A stretch of DNA of 64,000 bases from Roseovarius aestuarii (GCF_019966515.1 NZ_JAIMIB010000011.1:1-64000), one strand, 5' to 3'. Shown: positions 10,286 through 21,611, counted from the first letter of the stretch. Notes: generated by a model from the sequence alone, not told the origin. Made by a program: numbers and translations.

Positions 10286-10747
10286 ATGAAACTGAGCACC
10301 AAGGGCCGTTATGCCATGGTTGCGCTGGCCGATATAGCCTTGCAACCGGGTGATGCGCTGGTGACGCTGGGCGAGATTTCCAAGCGACAGGACATTTCAC
10401 TCCCCTATCTGGAACAGCTCTTCGTCAAACTGCGCCGCGCTGATCTGGTGGCCTCGGTACGCGGACCGGGCGGCGGGTATCGGCTTGCGCGGTCTGCGTC
10501 GGATATCCGGGTGTCGGACATTCTGGCTGCGGTGGATGAAACCGTCGATGCGCTGCACAAGGGGGCAGGGGCCTCGGGCGCAGCGTCGGGATCAAAGGCG
10601 CAATCGATGACCAACCGGCTGTGGGAAGGGCTCAGTGCCCATGTCTACGTGTTCTTGCACCAGACCCGGCTGAGCGATGTGACAGGTAACGAACTGGCCC
10701 CGTGCCCGGCGGTCCCGCATCTTTTTGATGTGGTGGATGAGGAATGA
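10286..10747 (+). CDS. iscR: Rrf2-family regulator IscR, atypical
   Basis: 153-residue Rrf2-type winged-helix regulator heading the suf operon. The DNA-binding start MKLSTKGRYAMVALADIAL and the wing motif VRGPGGGYRLAR are typical of IscR. The three clustered cysteines that ligate the [2Fe-2S] cluster in E. coli IscR are absent: the region around residues 92-108 is a Gly/Ala/Ser-rich linker and the only cysteine is C140. Rhodobacter sphaeroides IscR is known to have an unusual ligation scheme, so the protein is probably a functional iron or Fe-S sensor. A GGGGGT-like ribosome site precedes the ATG. Confidence 0.9.
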   Translation: MKLSTKGRYAMVALADIALQPGDALVTLGEISKRQDISLPYLEQLFVKLRRADLVASVRGPGGGYRLARSASDIRVSDILAAVDETVDALHKGAGASGAASGSKAQSMTNRLWEGLSAHVYVFLHQTRLSDVTGNELAPCPAVPHLFDVVDEE

Positions 10748-10866
10748 AGCCGTCAACCGCCAGAGGTGTCGAGCCAGGCTATCGGGTATTGCCGGGAGAT
10801 GCTTTGGCGTGCTCAGACCTTCGGCGGGAGTACTTCCGAAAAGATGAAACCGGGGATGGGCGCTAA

Positions 10867-11946
10867 ATGGCCCGGACCTATCTGGATTACAATGCGACAG
10901 CACCATTAAGGGCTGAGGCGCGTGACGCGATGATCGCGGCCATGGATGTGGTAGGTAACCCTTCAAGCGTGCATGGCGAGGGACGCGCGGCCAAGACGAT
11001 TGTCGAGCGCGCGCGCGCGCAGGTGGCCGAAGCGGTTGGCTGCAAGCCTCAGGAGGTGGTGTTTACCTCTGGTGCGACCGAAGCGGCGCGGGTGCTGTCG
11101 ATGCGCCCCGAGGGCTGCGATGTGTTTGTTCAGGACACCGCCCATGACGCGCTATGGTCGCATCTCGATCTGTCCAACGTGGCCGAACGCCCGTTTGGGC
11201 CGGGCCATACGCTGGCGATGGGACTGGCCAATTCGGAGACCGGCGTTGTCAGCGAGATACCAGATCGCCTTGATGGCCAATTTGCCTATGGTGTGCGGCG
11301 TGCCGATTACCTGCTCTTGGATGTAACGCAGGTTGTTGGGCGTATCCCGTTTTCTTTTTCATGGTCAGGGGCTGACCTCGCGATTTGCTCCGCCCACAAG
11401 CTTGGCGGTCCCAAGGGTGTTGGCGCTCTGATCGTTCGGCAGGGTTTGGATATCCCGGCCCTAGCAACAGGTGGCGGGCAGGAGATGGGCCGCCGCTCCG
11501 GCACGGAAAATGTGATCGGCATCGTCGGTTTTGGCGCGGCGGCCGAGGCCGCGATGCAGGATCTTGCTGACGGAAAGTGGCAGCAGATCGAAAAACTTAG
11601 AAACATTCTAGAATCATCTATTGAGGAATCGGCAAAAGAGACTATTTTTGTCGGGAAATCGGAGAAACGTCTGCCGAACACCTCGTGCTTTGCCTCCTCC
11701 GGCTGGAAGGGTGAGACACAGGTGATGCAGATGGATCTGGCCGGATTTGCCATTTCCGCGGGCAGTGCCTGCTCTAGCGGAAAGGTTCGTGAAAGTCGGG
11801 TCCTGCGGGCAATGGGATATGATGCCGAGGTCGCGAAATCCGCGATCAGGGTAAGCCTGGGGCCCGAGACGACCGAGGATGAGATTTACCGCTTTGCCGA
11901 GACATGGCTGAAGCACTGGAACAAGCATCGTGCCCGCGCGGCGTGA
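10867..11946 (+). CDS. Cysteine desulfurase, IscS/NifS class
   Basis: 359-residue PLP enzyme that takes sulfur from cysteine for Fe-S assembly. The N-terminal [11 protein letters not shown] motif, the PLP lysine context [10 protein letters not shown] and the mobile-loop cysteine in GSACSSGKV (C302) are all present. It lies between iscR and sufB, separated from iscR by a 119-base gap. A second desulfurase, sufS, closes the same operon. An ICE-like sequence is embedded in the coding region near 11596-11612. Which enzyme feeds the SufBCD scaffold cannot be told from sequence. Confidence 0.93.
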   Translation: MARTYLDYNATAPLRAEARDAMIAAMDVVGNPSSVHGEGRAAKTIVERARAQVAEAVGCKPQEVVFTSGATEAARVLSMRPEGCDVFVQDTAHDALWSHLDLSNVAERPFGPGHTLAMGLANSETGVVSEIPDRLDGQFAYGVRRADYLLLDVTQVVGRIPFSFSWSGADLAICSAHKLGGPKGVGALIVRQGLDIPALATGGGQEMGRRSGTENVIGIVGFGAAAEAAMQDLADGKWQQIEKLRNILESSIEESAKETIFVGKSEKRLPNTSCFASSGWKGETQVMQMDLAGFAISAGSACSSGKVRESRVLRAMGYDAEVAKSAIRVSLGPETTEDEIYRFAETWLKHWNKHRARAA

Positions 11947-11962
11947 TCGAGAGGAGATGAGC

Positions 11963-13498
<1,536 letters not shown>

Positions 13499-13638
13499 TC
13501 GATGTTCCAGCTGGGCAAAGATCAAAACCGTAGCCAAGCGGCCCTAAGCAGGCGGGGTATTGGGGCGTAACGTCCCTGAAAACGAGATGATGCGCAGGCT
13601 GTGACCGCGCCGAAGTAAGACAGAAGGAATAGAAGAAG

Positions 13639-14394
13639 ATGTTGGAAATCAAAGACCTGCACGTTGATCTTGAAGAGGAAACCAAGACCATTCTGAAAGG
13701 CGTCAACCTGAGTGTCGAGGCGGGCAAGGTCCACGCGATCATGGGGCCCAATGGTTCGGGCAAGTCGACGCTCAGCTATGTTCTGTCAGGTCGTGATGGT
13801 TACGAAGTGACCAAGGGCTCTGCGACGCTGGAAGGCGAAGACCTGCTGGAGATGGAACCCGAAGAGCGTGCGGCGGCAGGCCTGTTCCTGGCGTTTCAGT
13901 ATCCGGTCGAGATTCCGGGCGTCGGCAACATGACGTTCCTGCGGACGGCGCTGAATGCGCAGCGCAAGGCGCGCGGCGAGGACGAGATGAGCGCGGCTGA
14001 CTTTCTGAAAATGGTGCGCGAAAAAGCCAAGAACTTGAAGATCGACGCCGACATGCTCAAGCGGCCGGTCAATGTCGGTTTCTCGGGTGGTGAGAAAAAG
14101 CGAAACGAAATCCTGCAGATGGCGGTCCTTGAGCCGAAGATGTGCATTCTGGACGAGACGGATTCGGGCCTTGATGTGGACGCGATGAAACTGGTTGCGC
14201 AGGGCGTGAATGCGTTGCGCGACGCGGACCGCGGTTTTCTGGTGATTACCCATTACCAGCGCCTGCTGGATCATATCAAACCCGACGTTGTGCACATCAT
14301 GGCCGATGGCCGCATTGTGAAAACCGGCGGGCCGGAACTGGCGCTTGAAGTTGAAAATAACGGCTACGCCGACATTCTGACGGAGGTCGCGTGA
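13639..14394 (+). CDS. sufC: Fe-S cluster assembly ATPase SufC
   Basis: 251-residue ABC-type ATPase that drives conformational change of the SufBC2D scaffold in the cytosol. Walker A GPNGSGKST, Q-loop AFQYP, the signature FSGGEKKRNEI, Walker B CILDETDSGLD and the His switch (V-I-T-H-Y) are intact. It is preceded by an AGAAGGAATAG-like ribosome site and overlaps sufD by one base, which implies translational coupling. Confidence 0.97.
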   Translation: MLEIKDLHVDLEEETKTILKGVNLSVEAGKVHAIMGPNGSGKSTLSYVLSGRDGYEVTKGSATLEGEDLLEMEPEERAAAGLFLAFQYPVEIPGVGNMTFLRTALNAQRKARGEDEMSAADFLKMVREKAKNLKIDADMLKRPVNVGFSGGEKKRNEILQMAVLEPKMCILDETDSGLDVDAMKLVAQGVNALRDADRGFLVITHYQRLLDHIKPDVVHIMADGRIVKTGGPELALEVENNGYADILTEVA

Positions 14395-15677
14395 TGGCGC
14401 TCGACGACCGCAAACACTCGACAACCGAAGAGCGGTTGGCGACGATGACGGTGCCCGATGTCGGGTGCACTGCTCAAGCGCGCCAGTCGGCGCTTGGGCG
14501 GTTGCGGGCGATGGGCTTGCCGTCGCGCCGCGATGAATACTGGAAATTTACGCGACCCGATACGCTGGTACAATCACAAGCCCCCGAGGCGTCGATCTTT
14601 GCCGATGACGAAAAACCGGTTTTCACTGATGTCGACCGTCTGAAGATCGTCTTTGTGGATGGCGTCTTTGATCCAGCACTGTCAGACGATCTGTCACTTT
14701 CAGGCGTCGAGATTGATCGGCTGGAAGATGTCTGCTGCACCGATGATCACTGGGCCGAAGACCTGTACGGCACACTTGAAACAAAGGGGCAAACCCCGGT
14801 TGAACGCCCGCTTGCGGCGTTGAATACAGCCTTTGCAGGCGATGGTGTGACGATCCGGGTGACCGGCAAGCCGACGAAACCGATCAACCTGATCTACACC
14901 CACGAGGACGAGACATCGGACGTCTTCCTGCATCATGTGGTGCGGGTGGAAAGCGGCGCCGAAGCGACAATACTTGAAAATGGCCCGGCGGCAGCGCGTT
15001 TTAACAAATGCATCGAAATTGACATCGCGGATGGCGGCACGCTGCATCATATCCGCGCGCAAGGGCGGGATCATAAGCGGCGTGCGGTCACGCATCTTTT
15101 TGCCCAGCTTGGCCGCGAAAGCGTGTTCAAAAGCTTCACGCTGACTGCCAACGGCGTGCTGACGCGCAATGAGTGTGTAATCGAACTGACCGGCGATGAC
15201 GCCGTGGCCCATGTTGCCGGAGCTTGTGTCGGGGACGGTGATTTCCACCATGATGACACGGTGTTCGTCACTCATGACGCGGTCAATTGCGAAAGCCGTC
15301 AGGTCTTTAAAAAGGTTCTGCGCAACGGCGCCACGGGTGTGTTTCAAGGGAAGATCCTGGTCAAGGCAGGGGCCCAGAAAACCGATGGCTACCAGATCAG
15401 CCAGTCGCTGCTCTTGGATGAGGACAGCCAGTTTCTGGCTAAGCCCGAGCTTGAAATCTACGCCGATGACGTGGCCTGTTCGCATGGCTCGACCAGCGGT
15501 GCGATCGATGAGGAGGGGCTGTTCTACCTGCGCGCGCGCGGGGTTCCGAAAGCCATCGCCACCGACCTGCTGACACTCGCTTTTCTGGCCGAAGCGGTCG
15601 AGGAAATCGAGGACGAGGCGTTGCGCGAGGAGATCAACGGCCGGCTCGCAGGCTGGCTGGAGCGCAGACGCGGCTGA
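14394..15677 (+). CDS. sufD: Fe-S cluster assembly protein SufD
   Basis: 427-residue SufB paralogue and partner. The beta-helical core is recognisable, including the conserved GKILVKAGAQKTDGYQ and the C-terminal CSHGSTSGAIDEEGLFYLRA region. The ATG at 14394 overlaps the sufC stop (TGATG); a GTG three bases upstream is the alternative. The next gene starts on the last base of its stop codon, so the operon is tightly packed here. Confidence 0.96.
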   Translation: MALDDRKHSTTEERLATMTVPDVGCTAQARQSALGRLRAMGLPSRRDEYWKFTRPDTLVQSQAPEASIFADDEKPVFTDVDRLKIVFVDGVFDPALSDDLSLSGVEIDRLEDVCCTDDHWAEDLYGTLETKGQTPVERPLAALNTAFAGDGVTIRVTGKPTKPINLIYTHEDETSDVFLHHVVRVESGAEATILENGPAAARFNKCIEIDIADGGTLHHIRAQGRDHKRRAVTHLFAQLGRESVFKSFTLTANGVLTRNECVIELTGDDAVAHVAGACVGDGDFHHDDTVFVTHDAVNCESRQVFKKVLRNGATGVFQGKILVKAGAQKTDGYQISQSLLLDEDSQFLAKPELEIYADDVACSHGSTSGAIDEEGLFYLRARGVPKAIATDLLTLAFLAEAVEEIEDEALREEINGRLAGWLERRRG

Positions 15678-16162
15678 TGCCGGTCGCAGCCGATATCGTT
15701 GCCACCTATCGCGGGCCGCGCCGGGTGATGCGCCGCCTGCTGTCCTTGGGAACGCGTGAAGACCGTGCATTGGCGGTGCTGATGGCAGGCTGTGTCGTGG
15801 TCTTTATTGGCCAGTGGCCGCGGCTTGCGCGCGAGGCACATCTGACCGGGCAGGAGCTGAACCCGCTTCTGGGCGGTGCGCTGATGGCGTGGATTTTCAT
15901 TGCACCCTTGCTGCTTTATGCGCTGGCGTTGGTCAGCCATCTGATTGCCAAGCTGATGGGAGGGCAGGGCACAGGTTATGGTGCCCGAATGGCACTGTTC
16001 TGGGCGTTTCTTGCCGCCAGCCCGCTGATATTGCTGCATGGTCTCGTCGCAGGGTTTATCGGTTCAGGCATCGAATTGCAGATCGTCGGTGCGATCTGGC
16101 TTTTGGTTTTCGGATGGTTCTGGACCATGAACCTGCGCGAAGCGGAATGGGGCAAGGGATGA
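15677..16162 (+). CDS. Yip1-family membrane protein (first of two)
   Basis: 161 residues with four to five predicted membrane segments (about 35-50, 68-90, 102-125, 133-152). It resembles the small Yip1-type proteins that sit inside suf operons of Rhodobacterales. Its start overlaps the sufD stop by one base, and its end overlaps the next gene by four bases. No catalytic motif is visible; a role in Fe-S biogenesis is suggested only by location. Confidence 0.75.
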   Translation: MPVAADIVATYRGPRRVMRRLLSLGTREDRALAVLMAGCVVVFIGQWPRLAREAHLTGQELNPLLGGALMAWIFIAPLLLYALALVSHLIAKLMGGQGTGYGARMALFWAFLAASPLILLHGLVAGFIGSGIELQIVGAIWLLVFGWFWTMNLREAEWGKG

Positions 16163-16761
16163 CAGACATTTCTCTTAAGCATTTGCTACAAACGACGCTG
16201 ACACGCCCGCGAGAGGGCGCGCAAACAATGATTGCGCTGAACCTGTCGTCGCAGGTCCTTTGGATGGCGCTGACGCTGATCTCGGTCACTATGTCAGCGA
16301 TCGTTTCGGGCCTGTTTCATCTGATGCCGATCCCTGATCCGGCCACGGCGCAACTTGTGTCGTCGATGCTGTTTTACAGCTCGCCGTTGGGATTTGCGAT
16401 CCTGAACCTTGGTAATGTGGTGTTGTCGATTTTTGTTCTACTATGGTCAGGCCGTCTGTTTGGCGGCACTGGCGAGATACGCGATATCCTTTCGGCCATA
16501 GTGCTGTTTCAGGGGACTGTCATCGTATTACTGATTGGCATCGGGGTTGTCAGCATGCTGCTGCCCATCTTGTCCGCCGTCCTGTTTGTTGTCTTCGCGA
16601 TCTGGGTCATCTGGGCGATGATTTCGGTGATCGACGTCGCGCATCGCTTTGAAAGCATCGGTAAATCCATCGCCGTTTTCCTGATGGCCACCTTCGTGGT
16701 TCCGTTTGGGCTGTCGGTCATCATCGGGGTGGTCACCGCCCCCTTTATCGGAGTGTCCTGA
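16159..16761 (+). CDS. Yip1-family membrane protein (second of two)
   Basis: 200 residues with about five membrane segments and the Yip1-type N-terminal element L-T-R-P-R-E-G-A. It starts at the ATG at 16159, overlapping the preceding membrane protein by four bases (ATGA), and ends 3 bases before sufS. Two adjacent Yip1-like genes suggest a heteromeric membrane assembly, but this is inference and the function is unknown. Confidence 0.8.
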   Translation: MTDISLKHLLQTTLTRPREGAQTMIALNLSSQVLWMALTLISVTMSAIVSGLFHLMPIPDPATAQLVSSMLFYSSPLGFAILNLGNVVLSIFVLLWSGRLFGGTGEIRDILSAIVLFQGTVIVLLIGIGVVSMLLPILSAVLFVVFAIWVIWAMISVIDVAHRFESIGKSIAVFLMATFVVPFGLSVIIGVVTAPFIGVS

Positions 16762-16764
16762 ACG

Positions 16765-17985
16765 ATGCTGGACGTTGAAAAAATCCGCGCCGATTTCCCA
16801 ATCCTCAGCCGGGAGGTGAACGGCAAACCGCTGGTCTATCTGGATAACGGCGCCTCGGCTCAAAAACCGCAGGCGGTGATCGATGCGGTGACGACTGCCT
16901 ATAGCCACGAATACGCGAATGTGCATCGCGGTCTGCACACGCTCAGCAATATTGCCACCGAGAAATACGAGGCGGTGCGCGGTATCGTGGCGCGCTTTTT
17001 GGGCGTGTCGGACGAGGATCAGATCGTGTTGAATTCGGGGACCACCGAGGGGATCAATATGGTCGCTTATGGCTGGGCGATGCCCCGGTTGGAAGCAGGC
17101 GATGAGATCATCCTGAGCGTGATGGAGCATCACGCCAATATCGTGCCCTGGCACTTTCTGCGCGAGCGGCAAGGCGTGGTGCTGAAATGGGTCGATGTCG
17201 ATGCAACCGGCGCGCTGGATCCGCAAAAAATACTTGATGCGATCACGCCCCGGACCAAGCTGATTGCGGTCACACAGCTTTCCAACGTTCTGGGCACAAA
17301 AGTGGATGTGAAAGCCATCTGTGATGGCGCCCGCGCGGCGGGCGTGCCGGTACTGGTAGATGGCAGCCAGGGCGCAGTGCATATGCCGGTGAATATCGAG
17401 GATATCGGCTGCGATTTCTACGCTATCACCGGACACAAGCTTTATGGACCCTCCGGATCGGGCGCGATCTTTGTCCACCGCGACAGGCTAGCCGAGATGC
17501 GCCCCTTCATGGGCGGCGGCGACATGATCCGTGAGGTGCACAAAGACGTCGTTACCTATAACAGCGCGCCGATGAAGTTCGAAGCTGGCACGCCAGGCAT
17601 CGTGCAGACCATAGGTTTGGGGGCCGCGCTGAACTATATGATGGGCATCGGCATGGCGGCGATCGCTGCCCATGAAGACGCGCTGAGCGCTTATGCCGTC
17701 AATCGGCTGACCGGCCTTAACTGGTTGAATCTGCAGGGCACAACACCCGGTAAAGCGGCCATTTTCTCGTTCACGCTCGACGGTGCGGCGCACGCGCATG
17801 ACATCAGCACAATTCTCGACAAGAAGGGTGTCGCCGTGCGTGCGGGCCACCACTGCGCCGGACCGTTGATGGATCACCTGGGTGTAACTGCGACCTGCAG
17901 AGCCTCTTTCGGGATGTACAATACCGAATCTGAGGTCGATGCACTGATCGACGCATTAGAGCTGGCGCACGAGCTTTTTGCATGA
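16765..17985 (+). CDS. sufS: Cysteine desulfurase SufS
   Basis: 406-residue class II cysteine desulfurase. YLDNGASAQKP at the N-terminus, PLP-lysine context TGHKLYGPSG and the catalytic loop RAGHHCAGPLM (C364) match SufS. It is the last visible gene of the operon and is followed by about 200 bases with no Suf gene. No sufE, sufU, sufA or sufT lies in the window, so the sulfur-transfer partner must be elsewhere or dispensable. A 12-base palindrome CGCCATATGGCG starts 3 bases after the stop codon. Confidence 0.96.
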   Translation: MLDVEKIRADFPILSREVNGKPLVYLDNGASAQKPQAVIDAVTTAYSHEYANVHRGLHTLSNIATEKYEAVRGIVARFLGVSDEDQIVLNSGTTEGINMVAYGWAMPRLEAGDEIILSVMEHHANIVPWHFLRERQGVVLKWVDVDATGALDPQKILDAITPRTKLIAVTQLSNVLGTKVDVKAICDGARAAGVPVLVDGSQGAVHMPVNIEDIGCDFYAITGHKLYGPSGSGAIFVHRDRLAEMRPFMGGGDMIREVHKDVVTYNSAPMKFEAGTPGIVQTIGLGAALNYMMGIGMAAIAAHEDALSAYAVNRLTGLNWLNLQGTTPGKAAIFSFTLDGAAHAHDISTILDKKGVAVRAGHHCAGPLMDHLGVTATCRASFGMYNTESEVDALIDALELAHELFA

Positions 17986-18190
17986 TTCGCCATATGGCGT
18001 GGCGTGTTTCGCCGATATGCGCTGTAGTCTGAAAAATCAGATAGTTACGGTGTTTCGGGCGGCGGTTTTACGCGCGTATTTGTTGCAAAGTTGCAATCCC
18101 GGCACAGCTTCGCCGTTATCTGAAACAAGGATTCGACAAGAGGTCAAAGGTGTTGTTAGAGTGCACATGTTGCCAACAACGGAGAACAAT

Positions 18191-18322
18191 ATGAAACTCT
18201 TCAACATCCTGACAGTGATTATGCTCGGCGCATTCCTGACTGCCTGCGCGCAGCAAGACGAACCCGAGCCCGTAATGGTCGAACCAGAGCCGGTTTATGA
18301 CAAATACGGCAACCCGGTCTAA
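18191..18322 (+). CDS. Small lipoprotein (43 residues)
   Basis: A 43-codon gene with a clear lipoprotein signal: basic MK start, hydrophobic core and lipobox L-T-A-C with the lipidated Cys at residue 19. The mature peptide is only 25 residues, acidic and Pro/Glu-rich (E-P-E-P-V repeats), ending in Y-D-K-Y-G-N-P-V. GGAG six bases before the ATG supports the start, and a strong terminator follows 30 bases after the stop, so it is a compact monocistronic unit. It could be an entericidin-like or envelope-stress peptide; function unknown. Confidence 0.75.
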   Translation: MKLFNILTVIMLGAFLTACAQQDEPEPVMVEPEPVYDKYGNPV

Positions 18323-18351
18323 CTGACGACCTAGTTCCTAAAGAATCACTT

Positions 18352-18388
18352 AAGCCTGGGCGAGCTTCTAGCTGGCCCAGGCTTTATT
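18352..18388 (+). terminator. Rho-independent terminator
   Basis: Perfect 10-base stem AAGCCTGGGC / GCCCAGGCTT (18352-18361 and 18375-18384), 13-base loop, then TATTG. It follows the small lipoprotein gene and precedes tRNA-Arg. Confidence 0.8.
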
Positions 18389-18496
18389 GCGTGACGCGTT
18401 CGAATCCGGCAATTGACGGCACACTCCCAAAACCGGACATTGACATGCATTTTGCAATTGAGACAGTCCGGGCTTTCCCCTATACCGCTGCGCAAT

Positions 18497-18573
<77 letters not shown>

Positions 18574-18712
18574 TTAGATACTCGATTACAAAGGCTTAGC
18601 GTGTTTTGATCGTGCCAAGCGCGGCTTTAGCCTCACAGTATTTTTAAGTGTAACCGTAAATGACAAGCACAAACTCATAGCCACTGGATATCACCGCTGA
18701 GCAGTGTGTGCA

Positions 18713-20881
18713 TCACGAAGCACGTTTGCGCTCCTGCTCTTGCTTAAGCAGCGCCATCTGATTATTGGCGCTGATCGGGCGGGAATAGAGAAACCCCTGA
18801 TGAATGTCGCACCCGAGACCCAAAAGGATGTCACGCTGTTCTGGCGTTTCAACGCCCTCCGCGATGACATCGATCTCCAGCGATTTGGCGATCTCAAGGA
18901 CACAGGACAGTAGTTGCCGGTTCAGATCGCCTTCATGAGCGGGCAACACCAGCTCGCGTGCGATTTTAAGCCGATCAGGTCTTAACGTCATGAGGCTGAA
19001 GATCGATGTTCTGCCGGTGCCAAAATCGTCGATCTCGATGCCAATACCGAGATCGCGTATCTTGTCCAATGTCCAATTCAATTCGGCCGATGGATCGTCG
19101 AGCGTTGTGGTTTCAAGCAGTTCGACCGAAATGGGCGTCTTGCCGCAACTGCGCAGCTCTTTCAACCGCTCAATCAGCGCATCGTCCTTCAGGTGATCTT
19201 CCGATAGATTGAGCGACAGGCCGGGGAGATGAATGCCGCGATCGGCCGCGTTCCGCAGGAACATAGCGCATTTTTCGAACATGATCCCATCGATCAACCG
19301 TACGAGGTCATTTTCTTCAGCTGTTGGCATGAAATCCGGGGGGCCAACGACCGTGCCATCGGGCCGCCGCCAACGGGCCAGCGTCTCCATGCCCACGATC
19401 CGACCGGACCGGGCGTCGACCTGCGACTGAAAATAGGGCTCAAACTCGCGCCGTTCGACCGCAGCCAGAAGGTCGCCCACGATTTCACGGCGCTTGCGAA
19501 CCCGTTCGCGGATATTCTTGCTGGACGTGACTGTGCGATTTCTGCCGTTGTGTTTTGCTTCATAGAGCGCCTCATCCGCAGCACTGACCAACGCTTCTAG
19601 GTCGATAGTCGGCTTGCAGGTTTCCCAGGACAATCCAATGCTGGCGGTAACCATATCGCTCACGCCAGAACGATCATGGGAAATCGCCAGCTCGCGGATC
19701 GCTTCATGTATTCGTGTCGCAAGCTCGTTGCCATCGTTGCGCCCGCCACCGGGGATCAGGCAGATGAACTCCTCGCCGCCATAGCGCGCGACGATCGCGG
19801 CATCATCGCCTGCCAAAGTGTTTAGCGATGTAGCGATGCGTTTCAGGCAATCGTCACCTGCCTGATGGCCGTAGTGATCATTGTAGGCTTTGAAACAATC
19901 GATATCGATCATGATCAGCGCCACCGGTAAGCTCTTTTTGCAGGCGTTTTCCATGAACCGCGTGGCCTGGCGATCAAAGGCGCGACGATTCAGAAGCCCG
20001 GTCAACGCATCGCGGTCCGCCTGTCGCTTGAGCGCCCTGTTGGCCGCGTTCAACTCGCTGGTGCGTGCCTTGACGGCCTCGGACAGCTGGGTGGACTTCT
20101 CGTTCAGCTCGGTGTTGCTTTTGCGAACCTCAAGGCTTGAATGCTCAAGTGTCTGGATGGCAAAGGCCGCGCTTCCAGACATTTCTTCAATCCGCTTTCC
20201 CAGTACTTCGATCTCAGTATCCTTAAGGAAATTCGGCGGCTCAGGCACATCGATTGCGCCAGAACCGGGCCGCCAACGCCCGGCAGCTTCAGCGATCTGC
20301 ACGATGTAACGTGCAAGCGCGGCATAAACCAGCGCCACAAGCGCAAGGCCGAAAATCAGATTTTTTACGGTTGCGAACAGGAAATAAGACACCATCCGCC
20401 GGACAATCGCAGGTGGGACGATCGAGCGGTCAACGATCACCAATATTTCACCGATTTTTTCCCCGTCGGTAGCTTCGGGATTGATCAGATCACGCGCCAG
20501 AAGCACCTCATCACTGCCGGAGAGGGGGCCAAAGGCGGGCAGGGTGGGTTCTAAGTCGCGTTCGCTGCTCGCTACCTCCTCGGTATCATTCCGGATGCTG
20601 ACGCGGCGGATCGCCTGTTGGGTAAAGAGGCCCTCAATTGCTTGCTCCGCAGCTTCCTGGTGGTAGTTGTAGATAGCAGAGGCTGCCGATGGTACGATGC
20701 TTTCCAGAAATGCCTCGGCCGTATCCTGCACTGCTATTTTTTGCTGTCTTAAATCCAAATATAACTGGCCAAACGCCGCCAGCACGCCCAATACCAAAGC
20801 CAATAACAGGGTCACCCTCATCAAGACTTTGCTGAGGGCACGCCCGCTTTTGGCGGTAGTGGTATTGTTGCGGTGCCGCAT
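18713..20881 (-). CDS. GGDEF-EAL membrane protein (c-di-GMP turnover)
   Basis: 722 residues. A membrane segment (about 20-40) is followed by a ~115-residue periplasmic region, a second segment (165-190) and a coiled coil (~220-285). The GGDEF domain (290-450) has an intact GGEEF at 368-372 and no obvious RxxD inhibitory site. The EAL domain (465-715) has E499 in ETLAR, DDFGTG at 618-623 and IAEGVET at 673-679, but the usual LKID reads LKIA at 638-641, so phosphodiesterase activity may be lost or altered. It begins 4 bases after the binding-protein gene on the same strand, which suggests that protein feeds its sensor region. Confidence 0.92.
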   Translation of the reverse strand: MRHRNNTTTAKSGRALSKVLMRVTLLLALVLGVLAAFGQLYLDLRQQKIAVQDTAEAFLESIVPSAASAIYNYHQEAAEQAIEGLFTQQAIRRVSIRNDTEEVASSERDLEPTLPAFGPLSGSDEVLLARDLINPEATDGEKIGEILVIVDRSIVPPAIVRRMVSYFLFATVKNLIFGLALVALVYAALARYIVQIAEAAGRWRPGSGAIDVPEPPNFLKDTEIEVLGKRIEEMSGSAAFAIQTLEHSSLEVRKSNTELNEKSTQLSEAVKARTSELNAANRALKRQADRDALTGLLNRRAFDRQATRFMENACKKSLPVALIMIDIDCFKAYNDHYGHQAGDDCLKRIATSLNTLAGDDAAIVARYGGEEFICLIPGGGRNDGNELATRIHEAIRELAISHDRSGVSDMVTASIGLSWETCKPTIDLEALVSAADEALYEAKHNGRNRTVTSSKNIRERVRKRREIVGDLLAAVERREFEPYFQSQVDARSGRIVGMETLARWRRPDGTVVGPPDFMPTAEENDLVRLIDGIMFEKCAMFLRNAADRGIHLPGLSLNLSEDHLKDDALIERLKELRSCGKTPISVELLETTTLDDPSAELNWTLDKIRDLGIGIEIDDFGTGRTSIFSLMTLRPDRLKIARELVLPAHEGDLNRQLLSCVLEIAKSLEIDVIAEGVETPEQRDILLGLGCDIHQGFLYSRPISANNQMALLKQEQERKRAS

Positions 20882-20885
20882 CCGT

Positions 20886-21611
20886 TCAGTTTGTCAGCTG
20901 GAATTCGTCGCTGTCGACAACGCGCTGCAGAGCGGCGGCAAGGCTTACGCCGCCAGGTGCGCTTCGAGACACAAGAACATATCCTGGCGTCGTGCTAAGT
21001 GGCGTCTCCAGTGTCCTAAGCTGGGCCTGTTCGTCTGGCGATAACGCATTTTCGAGCGTGTGCTGGCCGACCCCGCTATTGACTGGAAACACGTCAATCC
21101 TACCTGCGAGCAGCTTCTTCAGATTTGCCTCGTCTGACGGGGCTTCGAACAGGTCCAATACACCGCTATCACCCAGATCCCAGAATTCTTGCGTATAAGT
21201 ATAGCCCGGGACGACGCCGATGCGTAAGCCGGACAGATCTGTCAGCGCGTTCCAGTCTTCGGTCGGAAAATCATCCCGAACCATAAAGACGATCGTATCC
21301 ATCTGAATCGGACCAACATATATAAAATCATCCTCACGTTCCGCGCTGTAATACCAGTAGGACGATACATCAAAAATGCCTCGACGGGTTGCCTCAAGCG
21401 CGCGTTTCCACGGCATATAGTGAAATTCCACATCAAAACCTGCGGCCTTTGCAACGCTGCGCACATGTGTATTGACCAACCCGTGCCCGGGAAGGTCCTG
21501 GCCCGTGAAGGGTCTGTATTCGCCTGTTGCGATCCTGATCGTGGTTGGCTTGGCCCCGACGCCAGCTGTGAGCGCCAGAAAGGCTAAGGTCGCAACGGTA
21601 ATTATACGCAT
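20886..21611 (-). CDS. Periplasmic substrate-binding protein (SBP_bac_3 type)
   Basis: 241 residues with a Sec signal peptide (about 1-20) and the two-lobe amino-acid-type binding fold: TIRIATGEYRPF at the start of lobe 1, then DLSGLRIGVVPGYTY entering lobe 2. No ABC permease or ATPase is adjacent. Instead the stop is 4 bases from the GGDEF-EAL start, so a role as a ligand-sensing partner for c-di-GMP signalling is more likely than transport. The ligand is unknown. Confidence 0.85.
   Translation of the reverse strand: MRIITVATLAFLALTAGVGAKPTTIRIATGEYRPFTGQDLPGHGLVNTHVRSVAKAAGFDVEFHYMPWKRALEATRRGIFDVSSYWYYSAEREDDFIYVGPIQMDTIVFMVRDDFPTEDWNALTDLSGLRIGVVPGYTYTQEFWDLGDSGVLDLFEAPSDEANLKKLLAGRIDVFPVNSGVGQHTLENALSPDEQAQLRTLETPLSTTPGYVLVSRSAPGGVSLAAALQRVVDSDEFQLTN

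Noticed and set aside
13502..13570. 22-codon frame between sufB and sufC
   Set aside because: Too short and without similarity to anything known; may only be leader sequence of sufC.
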